Source of the DNA: Glaciozyma antarctica PI12
Lineage: Eukaryota > Basidiomycota > Microbotryomycetes > Kriegeriales > Camptobasidiaceae
Assembly (NCBI GenBank): GCA_002917775.1
Contig: KZ627146.1
Coordinates: 813,678-877,677 of the forward strand
Reading direction: 5' to 3'
DNA length: 64,000 bases
The notes under the pieces were generated by a model that did not search any database, was not told the origin of the DNA, and worked only from the letters and a program-made list of their open reading frames with translations. Position numbers and translations under genes: made by a program. Numbering within the stretch: the first letter of the stretch is position 1; the number at the start of each line of letters is the position of its first letter. This document shows, piece by piece, positions 24,264-34,175 of the stretch.

Positions 24264-25027
24264 GGTCTGCGCGGCGTTTGTACCGTGAGTTGGAATTGCG
24301 CGTTGGGAAGAGCTGGAGGGACGCACGAGGGGAGGGTCCTGGGTCGCTCCTGTCGACCGCTTGAGAGTCGGCGGGCGTGCAGGGAAAAGGTCGAGCGTAG
24401 TCTACCAAGTGGTGATATGTCGAGATCCGTCTGGTCGGGGTGAACACGTCAGCTTTCAGTCTTCCCAGGAGCTGGTTGAGTACGAGCAGCTCAGCTTCGA
24501 GCAGCAGCACCGGTCGTCACTCGTGGGCGCTCGTGCCAGTCTCCACAGCAGCGATATCCCGCGCCGTGCTCCTCGAAAGCTCGCCGTACACCCTCTGAAT
24601 AGATCCACTCACCCGTCACACCTCTAGACTCGCCCAGTCGTCTTTGTCGAGGTCGTCGTTTGCACAGAGGAAGAGGATTTTGCCGAGTGGATCTGAGGCG
24701 ATGCGCGTGTAGCTGACGGTAGCTGTCGCGAGTGCGGTCAAGTAAAGGCTTTCCCTGAGCCGTTCCGCTTGGATCAGAGAGTCGGCAGTGAGGAGAAGAG
24801 CTACTACGGGCGGCTGGCGGTTGGCTGGGGACCTTTTTGCACTTCCGCCGTTCTGTCCGAGCGTGAGTCGACTCGTTTCTCATTCCTACGCTCTGCTCGT
24901 ATCGTAGACCTGCTCGCGTGCTCTCTGAGATCCGGCGTAAGGCCCTCTGCTCGCCTGGTCCGCCCTTTGCTAACGCGTTGTCGCGTCGCAGACCGCCTCT
25001 CTCCCCCTCATTCCCTCCCCACCTACG
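24264..25027. other. Divergent intergenic region
   Basis: Shared upstream region of the Sal1-like carrier (minus) and the short acidic protein (plus). Just before the plus-strand ATG, GTAAGG...TAACG...CGCAG near 24938-24991 could be a leader intron. No gene seen. Confidence 0.35.
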
Positions 25028-25498
25028 ATGGCCACGATCTACGTCGTCACAAAGACCAAGGAGCACGAGTACGGCCAGGTGACCTCTGTCGACCTCTACT
25101 CGACCCTCCTCGCCGCGAACCGTGCCGCGCGCAAGGACGCCAAGCAGCTTCAGTATGACCTTGATTCGTACGGCAGGCAGGCCCTCGCGCCTATCGACGA
25201 CGAGATGAAGGAGGGGATGTACTACGCGGCGGTGGAGATTGAAGATGGGCAGATGGCGTACATCAGCGTGTCGAGGAAGACCGTTTTCGGTCCTGATTTG
25301 GCCAAGGGGGAGGTGGATGGCGAGTCGGAGGTGGATGAGGATGAGGAGGATGAGGGTGACGACGACGAGAAGGAGGAGGATACGGTGAAGGAGGCTTTGG
25401 TGGGGGAGAAGGTACCCGAGGTGATACCTGCGGAGGGGTCGAGGGACAGCAGTATCGAGATTGTGGAGCCGGCGCCGAAGCGTGCAAGAGTTGATTGA
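25028..25498 (+). CDS. Short conserved-looking protein with acidic C terminus
   Basis: Single exon, 156 residues. The N-terminal part (MATIYVVTKTKEHEYGQVTS, then YSTLLAANRAARKDAKQL) looks folded, alternating beta and alpha. The C-terminal third is highly acidic (Asp/Glu runs) and ends PAPKRARVD, a possible nuclear localisation signal. Proteins with a similar start are common as uncharacterised fungal proteins. No function is recognised. The start is the first ATG after a pyrimidine-rich leader. Confidence 0.75.
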   Translation: MATIYVVTKTKEHEYGQVTSVDLYSTLLAANRAARKDAKQLQYDLDSYGRQALAPIDDEMKEGMYYAAVEIEDGQMAYISVSRKTVFGPDLAKGEVDGESEVDEDEEDEGDDDEKEEDTVKEALVGEKVPEVIPAEGSRDSSIEIVEPAPKRARVD

Positions 25499-25507
25499 GC
25501 TGGTGTT

Positions 25508-25544
25508 TTGGTGAGTTGGCAGTGGATTTGGTGAGTTGGCAGTG
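25508..25544 (+). repeat. Short tandem repeat in the 3' untranslated region
   Basis: TTGGTGAGTTGGCAGTG occurs twice with a 20-base period, starting 10 bases after the stop codon of the acidic protein gene. A small replication-slippage duplication; it may differ between strains. Confidence 0.85.
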
Positions 25545-25918
25545 ACTGCTTGTGCTCGCTGCTTCCTTGATTCGCTCCTTTCGCCCTCGTCGCTGCTCTC
25601 CGCAACAAGGGTGACGGCTTGCTACTTCGGCGGTGCTCGTTTTTGTTTCCCTCAGTGAACGGGAGCCCTTCGTTGAGGCCGTGCTTTATCTACGTTGTGC
25701 CTTCAGGGGGTCCGAGGCTGATGCTGGGTTTGGCCGGAGGAAGAAGAGCGGTAAGGCCGGGAGTTTGGGCTTTGCGACGTGAGTTGGGTCTCACTGCGCT
25801 GGGGGGTTTGCTGCCTGTGGAATTTTGTCTTTCTCGGCTTCCTTAGCCTGAGAGCGTCTCCTGTTCTACGATGCGGGGGTTGAGGGACCAAAAAAATGGC
25901 TGCCTCGAAGAACAGACT
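25545..25918. other. Intergenic between acidic-protein gene and tRNA gene
   Basis: No gene is supported. Seven A residues at 25890-25896 are a T-tract on the minus strand and fit as the RNA polymerase III terminator of the tRNA gene. Confidence 0.4.
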
Positions 25919-26071
25919 TGGGTGTTACGGGGTTCGAACCCGCGCGGTTTGCACCATCGGATCTCTCGGCTGATTTGAGCTTAAGACCTGCAATAGGAAA
26001 TAGTAAGTAAAGTTGTAGTGCGAGATAAAAAACTCGACTTGCCGACGCCATGACCACTCGGCCAAACACCC
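25919..26071 (-). tRNA. Class II tRNA gene with intron, probably tRNA-Leu
   Basis: Read on the minus strand: acceptor stem GGGTGTT pairs with AACACCC, A box TGGCCGAGTGG, and D arm GCC/GGC. The T arm is GCGGG-TTCGAAC-CCCGT (B box present), and the variable arm GGTGCAAACC marks class II. Discriminator base A favours Leu over Ser. A seven-T tract follows about 22 bases downstream. The anticodon region is split by an insertion of about 60 bases. The 5' side reads TCGG then CAAG, which fits a Leu CAA anticodon plus G37 only if about three loop bases, including U33, are missing. The 3' side resumes at TCCGA. Isotype and intron limits are therefore uncertain. Confidence 0.7.
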
Positions 26072-26746
26072 GCGAGCATCGCGCCCATCGATTCTGCGCA
26101 TTTGATTCTCGCAAGCCGCTCAATTCTCGCTCCCCTCGCTCGCTCCCTCATCCAGCTGTCTGAATCTCGCTCTCATTTACTGAAATCACCCCCAAGCTTT
26201 CCCTCACTGCCGCCTGACCACTCGGCCAAACACCCTCTCGTAAGTCGGCCAGCTTGGGAAAGCGCATCCAAGTGTTCGAACCCAGCGAGATCTATTCGAG
26301 AGCCTCGCGTCCTCACTCAGCCGCTTCCCACATCATAGTTCTTCTTGCTGAGGGTTCCAGCTCTCTTTTCGCGCTCGCAAGTAGCGCAGCTCAATCTTGC
26401 GCGGGACCAATCTTGCAGGCCCCTCATCCCTCTAAGAGGAGGACGCCCGTCTCTCGTCTTCGCAAGTTTCGCGTCGAGTCGACATGGAGCGTAGAGTCGA
26501 CATCGAGCGCGGCAGCACATGGGCGTCACCGCGCACGACTACAAGTCCGCAAGCCGCCTGCCTACCTCCCTGCTTTCCTCTCAGCTTGGTAACGAGATCG
26601 CACTTACCCCGCTCAGCCCTCTGCTCCGAGCCGCCACTCAAATCTCGACCACCTCGCTCGCTCAATCGCTAGCTCTCAAAATCCCTCTCTCTCCGCCGTA
26701 CGCTGCACGACATTCCACACCACGCCCTACCCATACACCCCGGCGC
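26072..26746. other. Intergenic between tRNA and aminotransferase
   Basis: Contains the tRNA 5'-half copy and, at about 26273-26286, a GTTCGAAC string that resembles part of a B box. No coding gene supported. Confidence 0.4.
26215..26235 (-). repeat. Duplicated 5' half of the tRNA gene
   Basis: The 21 bases coding the acceptor stem, A box and D loop start of the tRNA at 25919-26071 occur again, identically, about 160 bases upstream in the tRNA's sense. Similarity continues weakly (GGCG, CGGCA) and then stops. No matching 3' half follows, so this is a tRNA fragment, not a second gene. Confidence 0.85.
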
Positions 26747-29051
26747 CTACTCAAAGAACTTCTTCACAACCTTCGCCACAACCTTCATCGCACTCTTCAT
26801 CTCGCTCGCCGCTCTGCCGTACTGAACGCGAGCCTAAAGAACCCATCTCCGCCCTCCTGCACGAGCTCCTCCTGCGCGTCCTCTTGTCCGAACGTACGGC
26901 CGGAGAACTGCGAGCACCTTTAGTGCGCGCGCGCGAGGTGAGGAGCGAGGGGAGGTGAGGAGAGAGGGGAGAGAGAAAGAACGCACCATCGTTCCGGGCG
27001 CGATGAGGACCTTGGCCTGAGCAATCAACTCCCACAACTCCATCACCAATTCCTGCGTCGTCTTCCTCCCATACTCGCGATGCTCCGAAACATGTACCCT
27101 CAGCCAAACGAACATCCCTCCCTGGGGCGCTACGAACGACAGGAGAGTCTTATCGGCGTTCTTCTCGGACCGAGAGAATCCCTTCTCGTCGTGCGAGCGC
27201 GTGCGGAGCTCGAAGCCGGTGGAGGAGGAGCGAGTGTCGAGGCCGGCGTGGCCTTGGTCGAGGAGGCAGTCGACGAGCATGTCGCGTCGTTCGCGGTATT
27301 GCGCTTTGAGGCCTGTACGAGGTGGTCAGCGCGAAGCTTGCGAGAGAAGTGGGTGAGGCGGGGAGGGGGAGAAAGTGGGACGGCTAGTCGAGGAGGGAGG
27401 GCGGAGGGTGGGGAGGCAAGTTGGGAGGGCGAGGAAGGAGAGGAAAGGACAAACGCACCCTTGAGCCAACGCAAGTACCCCGTCATCCCCCATTCCTCCA
27501 CCAACAATTTCGTCACCAACGCCTGTCCGAACCCACACGGCGCCTGCGTCGAGCTCTCGTTCGCACGGAGCATTCGTTCCGCAAAGACCGGGTTAAGAGT
27601 GAGGAACCCAAGACGGGATCCAGGGCAGATTGTCTCTGCGCGCTCAACAGTCAGCGGAGAAAAGGTGGGGTGAAGAAGGAACGGACTGGAGAAAGTGTCG
27701 ATGCGGATTACGCGACCTTGGTAGTCGAATTTGAGGTAGCTGGGAACGAGGCTCGCGAGGAACTGATCGTCCGTTTCGGCGGTCTTGCGCGAGCGAGATT
27801 CGGGTAGTTCGTACTCGCCTGCTTGGAGGAAGTAGTAGGCTGCGAGAAAGCGAATCAGGATGAGCTCGAAAAGGGAAGGAGGAGACGCACGGTCGTCCTC
27901 GACGATGATGACATCGTACTTGACGCAGATATCGTAGATAGCCTTCTTGCGTTCGGCAGGCATGGTTGCGCCGGTGGGGTTCTGGCAAACGGGAACGGTC
28001 TGCGTGCGAAGGCGTTAGCTTTTTCCCTCATCGAAGCGAGCTCCGAGCGCACGTAGAGAACTCGAGGACTGCGAAGCGACTCATTTAGCTAGGCATACTC
28101 AATGAGGAAGGGAAGGACGCACCGACTCATTCCACCGTGAGCAGCGGGGTCCCAGGAAGCGAGAACCTCCTCGAGATTAGCAGGGGTCATTCCCTCGCCG
28201 TCCATCTTGAGCGGTACAGGCTTGAATCCGCTCGGCCAAGCCGCACTGCGTCCACACACTCATCAGCACCCGCATCACTTCCAATCGTCCCATCCCACCT
28301 AACGGGGGACTCACGCAAGGGCACTCGGGTACGTCCACTCCTCGCAAAGAATCCCATCCCCGCGCTCTAGCAGAGTCGTGCAGATCTTGGACCAGGCGTC
28401 CGTCGATCCAGCGTTGAGGATGACTTCGTAGTTGGCGTAGGCGGGGGTGAAGACGCGAGTTACGAAAGCGCGGGTAAAGGCCTGGAGAGCGGGGAGACCG
28501 TTGGCAGTTCCTGCGTGACGTCGTCAGTTCGGTCGAGATTTGTACCTTCGAGGATAAAGACGAACGCACCATACTGCAAAGCCGTAGACAGCTGCACGCT
28601 CATCGGCCCCGCGTTATCGACATACTTGGGAATCTCGACCCCGCGCGTCTTGGGAGCTCCCTTGCCAAAGATGGTCCACAGCCAGCTCAAGCTACTCTCG
28701 GTCGTCTTGAACGAGTTGGGAACGAGGACCTGCGCCGAGATGCTCTCGAACGGGACTGCCGGGCGGGCGTGAGTGCGGGATCGGAGAGGAAGAGAGAGGG
28801 GGTCGTACAGTAGTCCGGCGAAGGAAGTCCTCCGGCCAGCATCGTCATGCCTGGCCGGGACATGTACCTGTGCGTATTGGTGTTAGCTCGGGCGGCAAGG
28901 GGAACGCAGGGTGGACGCACTTGTAAAGGGACTTGAGCGGAGAGGTCATTCGCTCTCGGCTGAGCTGGGAGAGGTGGTGGCTGAGGTCAATCGCCTCTGG
29001 TCCTTCGCTCCATCGAGCAGGCGAGTCGGGAATCGTAGCGGCAGAGTCCAT
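26747..29051 (-). CDS. ARO8: PLP-dependent aminotransferase, Aro8 type
   Basis: Fold-type I aminotransferase of about 540 residues. Visible blocks are SRPGMTMLAGGLPSPDYFPF, PVCQNPTGATMP, the EDDPYYFLQAGEYE loop, and DTFSKTICPGSRLGF. The PLP lysine codon of that last block is split by an intron and restored on splicing. The C-terminal domain shows LSFVAPQGGMFVWLRVHV and GDGFFRLAFSTAE. Fungal Aro8 relatives transaminate aromatic amino acids and 2-aminoadipate (lysine pathway); the substrate cannot be fixed from sequence. After FSTAERR the frame stops (TGA at 26797-26799). One added base would instead continue as EMKSAMKVVAKVVKKFFE, the expected last helix, ending at 26747. The longer end is given here. 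Start at MDSAATIPDSP; an upstream in-frame ATG exists at 29114. Confidence 0.88.
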
Positions 29052-29461
29052 CGTGTCCTGCTGGGTTGTGGTCGAAACCAAGCACGCGGGGGGCGCGGCC
29101 GCGGGAGTCAGCAAGGTCGATTATTTAATTCATCTCCGATATCTCAGCCCCACTTGGGGGAATTAATTCAGCCCGCCCCCTCGAGCTCAAAGCCCGACCA
29201 TGCTGTGGAGCCCTTTAAGGCTTAGAGCCTGACGCTCACGCGAGCAGAGTCAAACAGGGGCGAGGGGGAACGAGACGACCGTCTGCCGGTACCGGAGTTT
29301 GGTGCAGAATTCTAGATCGCGCAAACAGCTTGCGAAGGCCGAGGACGGGGCAACGAGGTGACAGTGTGAAGAGACCAGTCCGCGTCAGGTGCATGTCTAC
29401 TAGTGAAGGAGGGAGAGAAATGGGAAAGCGGGCTCGAGACAACAAACTTCCACACAGCTCC
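29052..29461. other. Upstream region of the aminotransferase with an AT-rich patch
   Basis: A low-GC patch (TTATTTAATTC ... GAATTAATTC) at about 29120-29170 stands out from the GC-rich surroundings, 70-120 bases upstream of the ATG. It may be a promoter element. Nothing coding seen. Confidence 0.4.
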
Positions 29462-29565
29462 GGAGTCCGAGAATCACCAGTCGTGGCGCAAACGTCGCGG
29501 GCGTTGCACTCCGTAACAGACTTGCTCGCCTGCTTCTCTGCATGTATCTTTGCGGCGGTGGTATT
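29462..29565 (-). pseudogene. Second copy of the last exon of the CipC-like gene
   Basis: On the minus strand an acceptor-like CTGACCTAACC...GCGCAG is followed by AAKIHAEKQASKSVTECNAR. This closely resembles AKWHAKKQATKSISEYNC, the end of the CipC-like relic at 29944. Similarity extends past the stop (GGAGTCCGAGAATC against GGAGTCCGGGAGTC). No further exons are seen, so this is a partial duplicate. Confidence 0.6.
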
Positions 29566-29943
29566 CTGCGCATTTGGACTTGTGGGGTTAGGTCAGCGGG
29601 AAGGAGGATACGCCGCAGCTGCGCGCACTTCTTTAAGAACAGAGTAAGGAGCGCCTAGGAAGAAGAATATTTGGAGAGGAGCAGGAGGTGGATCAAAAGG
29701 AGGCGGGCGGTGTTACGCCTTTCTGTACAAAGGGAGTAGAAAGGCCGCTAGCACGGGGTTCCAGAGCAGGTTCGCGAAGAGTTAACGTCCCGGCACTGTA
29801 CGAAAAAGGAGGGAGAGGATCGTTACAAGCAGCGAAGGTGCAAGAGAAATAGAACGAACGGTCTCAAAGAGACGAATTTCGCAACCAGCCCTTCGGAGTC
29901 CGGGAGTCTCGAGTCGTGTTGCAGATACGCTGCCTCAAACATC
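29566..29943. other. Spacer between the two CipC-like pieces
   Basis: No coding segment. The part 29729-29800 resembles 63749-63820 (shared GCTAGCACGGG, AGCAGG, TGTACGA in order) and may be a degenerate dispersed repeat. Confidence 0.3.
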
Positions 29944-30415
29944 CTAGCAGTTGTATTCGGAGATGGATTTGGTCGCCTGCTTCTTCGCGTGCCACTTTGC
30001 CTTCTTCTACGCGAAAACGTTGAGCGACGCTTCGCGTGGGAGAAGGCGGCAGCCCGTACGCGGTCGATAAAGTCGAATCCTTTCGTCTCGATGAGCTGGA
30101 GGGCAAGCAGTATCAGCAGCCATCTATAGAGAAATGCAATCTGCTCACCCTGTCAACCTCAGCGCCCGCGAGAGCCGCCATAACCTCCACCGCAAGCGGA
30201 TCTGCGCGCATCGAGGATCAGCTCGTCTCCTCATTCAAAGCAGAAATAACGCACGTGCTCAAGGCTTCCCCTCCTGCTCATCCAAGCCTCGTCAGCTCCC
30301 TATGGCGAGCTCTATCGCGCAGTGAACGCACCTTCTTCTGCTTCTCCTCCCAGACCTTCGCAGCCGCAAACGCCGCCGCCGCGCCAATAAGTTCGTGCGA
30401 CCAGCTTCTCCCTTA
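29944..30415 (-). pseudogene. CipC-like / DUF3759-family gene, apparently broken
   Basis: Successive minus-strand exons read SWSHELIGAAAAFAAAKVWE then EKQKK, EGKP, DPLAVEVMAALAGAEVDR, LIETKGFDFIDR and KKAKWHAKKQATKSISEYNC before a stop. This is the layout of the small fungal CipC-like stress proteins (DUF3759), whose exact function is unknown. Splice sites (GTGCGT...GAGCAG, GTGAGC...CTCCAG, GTACGG...GCGTAG) are good. There are two faults: an in-frame TGA directly after EGKP, removable only by skipping one base, and no usable ATG upstream of SWSHELIG (an in-frame TAA lies just before it). It is either a recent pseudogene or affected by sequence error. Confidence 0.65.
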
Positions 30416-30751
30416 AACGTCCACTGGCAGCCCCCCGCAAGAGGAGGTCAAAGCTGCGCGTCTCAGCCAAACTCAAGCAGAGGCCCTGGCGTCCAAGTCG
30501 TTCAAGTCCTCAGCAAGATTCGAGCTGCCCCCTCGGCATCCTCGTTGTGGCTGGAGCGAACTCGCACTCGTTTCCTTCTGAAAAAGGTCGCCGAGACGCA
30601 GTAGCAGCTCGATCTCGGATCCGCCACCTCGCGACTGAGGTGCTACCCGGGCCAAGGGCTCCCCGGCTTCGATTTCCTCGAGCTCGTGTTATAGAGGCCA
30701 GAGGAAGGGACCTACCTCTTTGGAACCAACCACGACCTCAACAACAGCAAG
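30416..30751. other. Upstream region of acyl-CoA oxidase
   Basis: Divergent from the CipC-like relic. No gene seen; the leader ends AACAACAGCAAG just before the oxidase ATG, an A-rich context typical of fungal starts. Confidence 0.4.
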
Positions 30752-33664
30752 ATGGCAGCAGCAACGAACAACAAGACCCCACCTACACCGATGGAGACGA
30801 TGGCGAAGGAACGTAGCTACCTCCCCTTTGACCTCCGTCGCATGACTTATGCGATGGGAGGAGGACAACGAGGTACGCCGGTCCCGCTGAGTCCTGGCCG
30901 CGTACCAGTGGAGCTAACCCACCGATCCCGTGCAGACGTCGAGCTCAAGGAGAAGTTCATGAAGGTACGCACGCTCAGCCCGCCGTCGGAGCTTCGAGAG
31001 CTCACCCTTGTCCTTGACGACCGCAGGAGATCGAGCGTGACCCGGTGTTTCGTTTGGACGACATCCACGACCTCAGCAAGAACCAGATCCGCGAGAGGAC
31101 CATGTCGTGAGTCGGTCGTCTCCCCACACGTCGTCCCAGCCTGACCCGTACCCTACTCAGCAAGTTCGCCTCGATGGTCACCTACGTTACGAACGAGAAG
31201 CTGGACGTCTTCACCAAGCGCATGGAGCTGATAGGAATCGCCGATCCTGCCTTCTGGACTCGCTTCGGCGTGCATTATGGCTTGTTCCTCGGCGCCATCC
31301 GTTCGGGAGCTTCAGCGAACCAGTTCTCGTACTGGCTTGAGAAAGGCGTGCTCGGCTTGAACGGCATGGTGGGATGCTTTGCGATGACCGAGTTGGCTCA
31401 TGTGCGTTCCTACCTCTCTCGCGGTGGAAGGGAGCTAACGAGACGCGCAGGGGAGTAACGTTGCGGGACTCGAGACGACGGCGACGTTCGACGAAGCGAC
31501 CGACGAGTTTGTAATTCACACGCCCAACGTCAGCGCGACCAAGTGGTGGATCGGAGGAGCAGCGCAGACGGCGACGCACAGTGCTGTCTTCGCGCAGCTC
31601 ATGATCAAGGGCGTCGGCTACGGCACCAAGACCTTCATCGTCCCTCTCAGGAACCCTGCGTTCGTCCGCGTGTCGCTTCGAGGGTACGCAGGAAGCTAAT
31701 CCGTGTGCGCAGGACTTTCCAGCTTCTCCCTGGAGTCGCGATTGGAGATATCGGCAAGAAGATGGGACGCGACGGTATCGACAACGGATGGATGTGAGTG
31801 TGCATCCTCTCCTTCGCAATAACAGCTGCTGACCACGTTTTCGCAGCCAATTCACTTATGTGCGCATCCCTCGCGCCTACATGCTCATGAAGCACACCCA
31901 AGTTACTCGCGACGGAGTCGTCCAGGAGCCTCCTCTCGCTCAGCTCACCTACGGCGCTCTTCTCGCCGGTTCGTCCTTCCCATTCCTCGCTCGCAATCGC
32001 GCTAAATTTTCGAACAGGTCGCACGGCAATGGTGACCGACGCCGCCAACGTCAGCAAGAAGGCTCTCACGATCGCCCTTCGCTACGCCGCCGTTCGTCGC
32101 CAGTTCAAGGTCGGACACAAGGAGTTCGAATCGCAGATCCTCGACTACCCGATCCACCAGCGTCGCCTCCTCCCCCTCCTCGCGCAGGCGGTCGCGATGG
32201 GGTTCACTTCTCTGCGAATGACCAAGATGTTTGAGGAGATGAGCGAGCAGCTCGAGGCGTTTGGAGCGGATTCGGATGCCGAGGAGACGAGGGAGGTGCT
32301 GGAGAAGCTCAAGGAGACGCATGCGACGAGTGCGGGACTCAAGGCGTTCTGTACCTGGAACGGGCTTGAGACGATCGAGAAGTGTCGTGCGAGGTGAGTC
32401 TTTCGTTCTCGTTCGTCGGTGGAGGAGCGAGAACTGATGCGCGAGTGCAGCTGCGGAGGACATGGTTACTCGGCGTACACGGGACTCTCGAGCATGTACA
32501 ACGACCAGGCAGTCCAGGTCCGTCCTTTCCTCTCTCCCCGCTTCTCAAACACAGCTGACATCGTCGCAGTGCACTTGGGAAGGCGACAACACGATCCTCT
32601 CTCTCCAATCCGGCCGCTCCCTCATCGCCTCGTACAAGGACGCCGTCTCGGGCAAGAAGCAGCCCGGCGGAACCGCCTACCTCAACTCTCTCCCCGGCGT
32701 CCTCTCGACTTCGTGCCCTTCAAACGCAGCGTCGACCGACCTCGAGACGATGGATGCGGCGTGGGCGTGCGTCGCCGCGAACGTCGTCAAGAAGGCTGCG
32801 GAGGTGTATGCTGGCTTCTTGAAGAGTGGGAAGGAGAAGGACGAGGCGCTTGAGATGTGCTCGCAGGAGAGGTTCATCGCTGCCAAGGTCCACACGACGG
32901 GATACATCTACCGGTTCGTCCTCGTTCCCTCGTTTGGCTAGTTAAGATTCTAACGCCACTCGCAGGCAATTCCGTGACTCGCTCGTCGAGCTCGCCAAGA
33001 CGGAAGACCCGAGTAACGGCGTCGTCACGATGCTCGAGATGATCTGCAGGCTGTACGGAACCTGGTCGATCGAGGAGAACGCGCAGTACTTTCTCAAGTA
33101 CGGGTTCTACAACGCCGAGCAGATGGACCTCATCAGTGCCGAGGTGCGTTCCCTTCGTCGCTGTTTCGCTCGGGAGGAGGAAGCTGATGCGAGAGAGCAG
33201 GTCAGCGCGCTGTGCGCTGAGATTCGCAAGTCGGCTACCTCGCTCGTTGATTCCTTCAACTACTCGGACCACATCGTGCGTTCCTTCTCTCTCTTCCTTC
33301 GCCGATGGAGCTGATGGAGAAGAATAGATCAACTCGCCTCTCGGCGTCCACTCGGGCGACGTGTACAAGGTCTACTTTGACCGCGTTCGCGCTTCCAACC
33401 CTCACGAAGCCGTTCACCCTTGTTCGTCTCCCACATTGCTCCATACCACATGGCGCTAACGATCGAAACGCAGACTTTGACCGAATCATCAAGCCTCTCC
33501 TCGAGCGCGAGCCTCTCGAACTCGACGACGCTGCGGATATGTACGTCCACTTTTTCGCTCGGTAACGTCGGATGAGAGCTGATGCAGAGTACAGGGAGTT
33601 GGATGAGGAGATTGCGGAGATCAAGCAGGATAGGGAGGATGCGTTGGCGGAGGCGAAGAAGTAG
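30752..33664 (+). CDS. POX1: Peroxisomal acyl-CoA oxidase
   Basis: About 700 residues over some 15 exons, all junctions in frame. Family blocks are [73 protein letters not shown], the GRTAMV and AAVRRQF strands, [19 protein letters not shown] and CTWEGDN. It catalyses the first, FAD-dependent step of peroxisomal beta-oxidation, making trans-2-enoyl-CoA and hydrogen peroxide. The C terminus is EDALAEAKK, with no obvious PTS1 tripeptide. Yeast Pox1 also lacks one and is imported by a non-PTS1 route through Pex5, so this is not unusual. Start at [13 protein letters not shown]. Confidence 0.96.
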
Positions 33665-34175
33665 ATGGGGGGTCTAGAGCGGTTGGGAGGGTAGATGATG
33701 TACGGACTAAGAAGAGCGTGATTCTGACGTGTGGGAGAGGCTGTCGAGATTGATCCTTGCTTCGAATCTGGGATGGCGAGGAGCTTGGAGCTGGAGGGAG
33801 AGTCGAATGCGAACGAGCGGGGCGGAGGAACCTTCACCGACACCTGCCGGCTTCGTCCTGAAATGTGCCTTCGTCACTCGTGTACGCTCGCTGAGGACTC
33901 TCACTGCCAGGCTGTCGAGGTCGGTCAAAGAGAGAAAGCGAGCGCAAAAGAGGAGCCGTTGTCTCAGATCGAGTGTATGCCAGCACACGCCTCGCCTCGG
34001 CCTTCTCCCCCCTCCCAGATTCCCCCAACGACAGCACCACCACGCCCTTCGACCGAGCCTGAAGAGCCGCCTTCCCAGCTCCGACTCGCCCCAGTCGGCG
34101 CCCTCTTCCGCCTTCGCGAGAACCACCCCCGTCTCGCCCCATCTCGAGGACCCAACGCGCACTCTCGAGCGGACT
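33665..34175. other. Intergenic between oxidase and EAF gene
   Basis: Same-strand spacer. The second half is Pro/Ser-codon-like and CT-rich, but no start, splice pattern or domain supports a gene. Confidence 0.35.
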
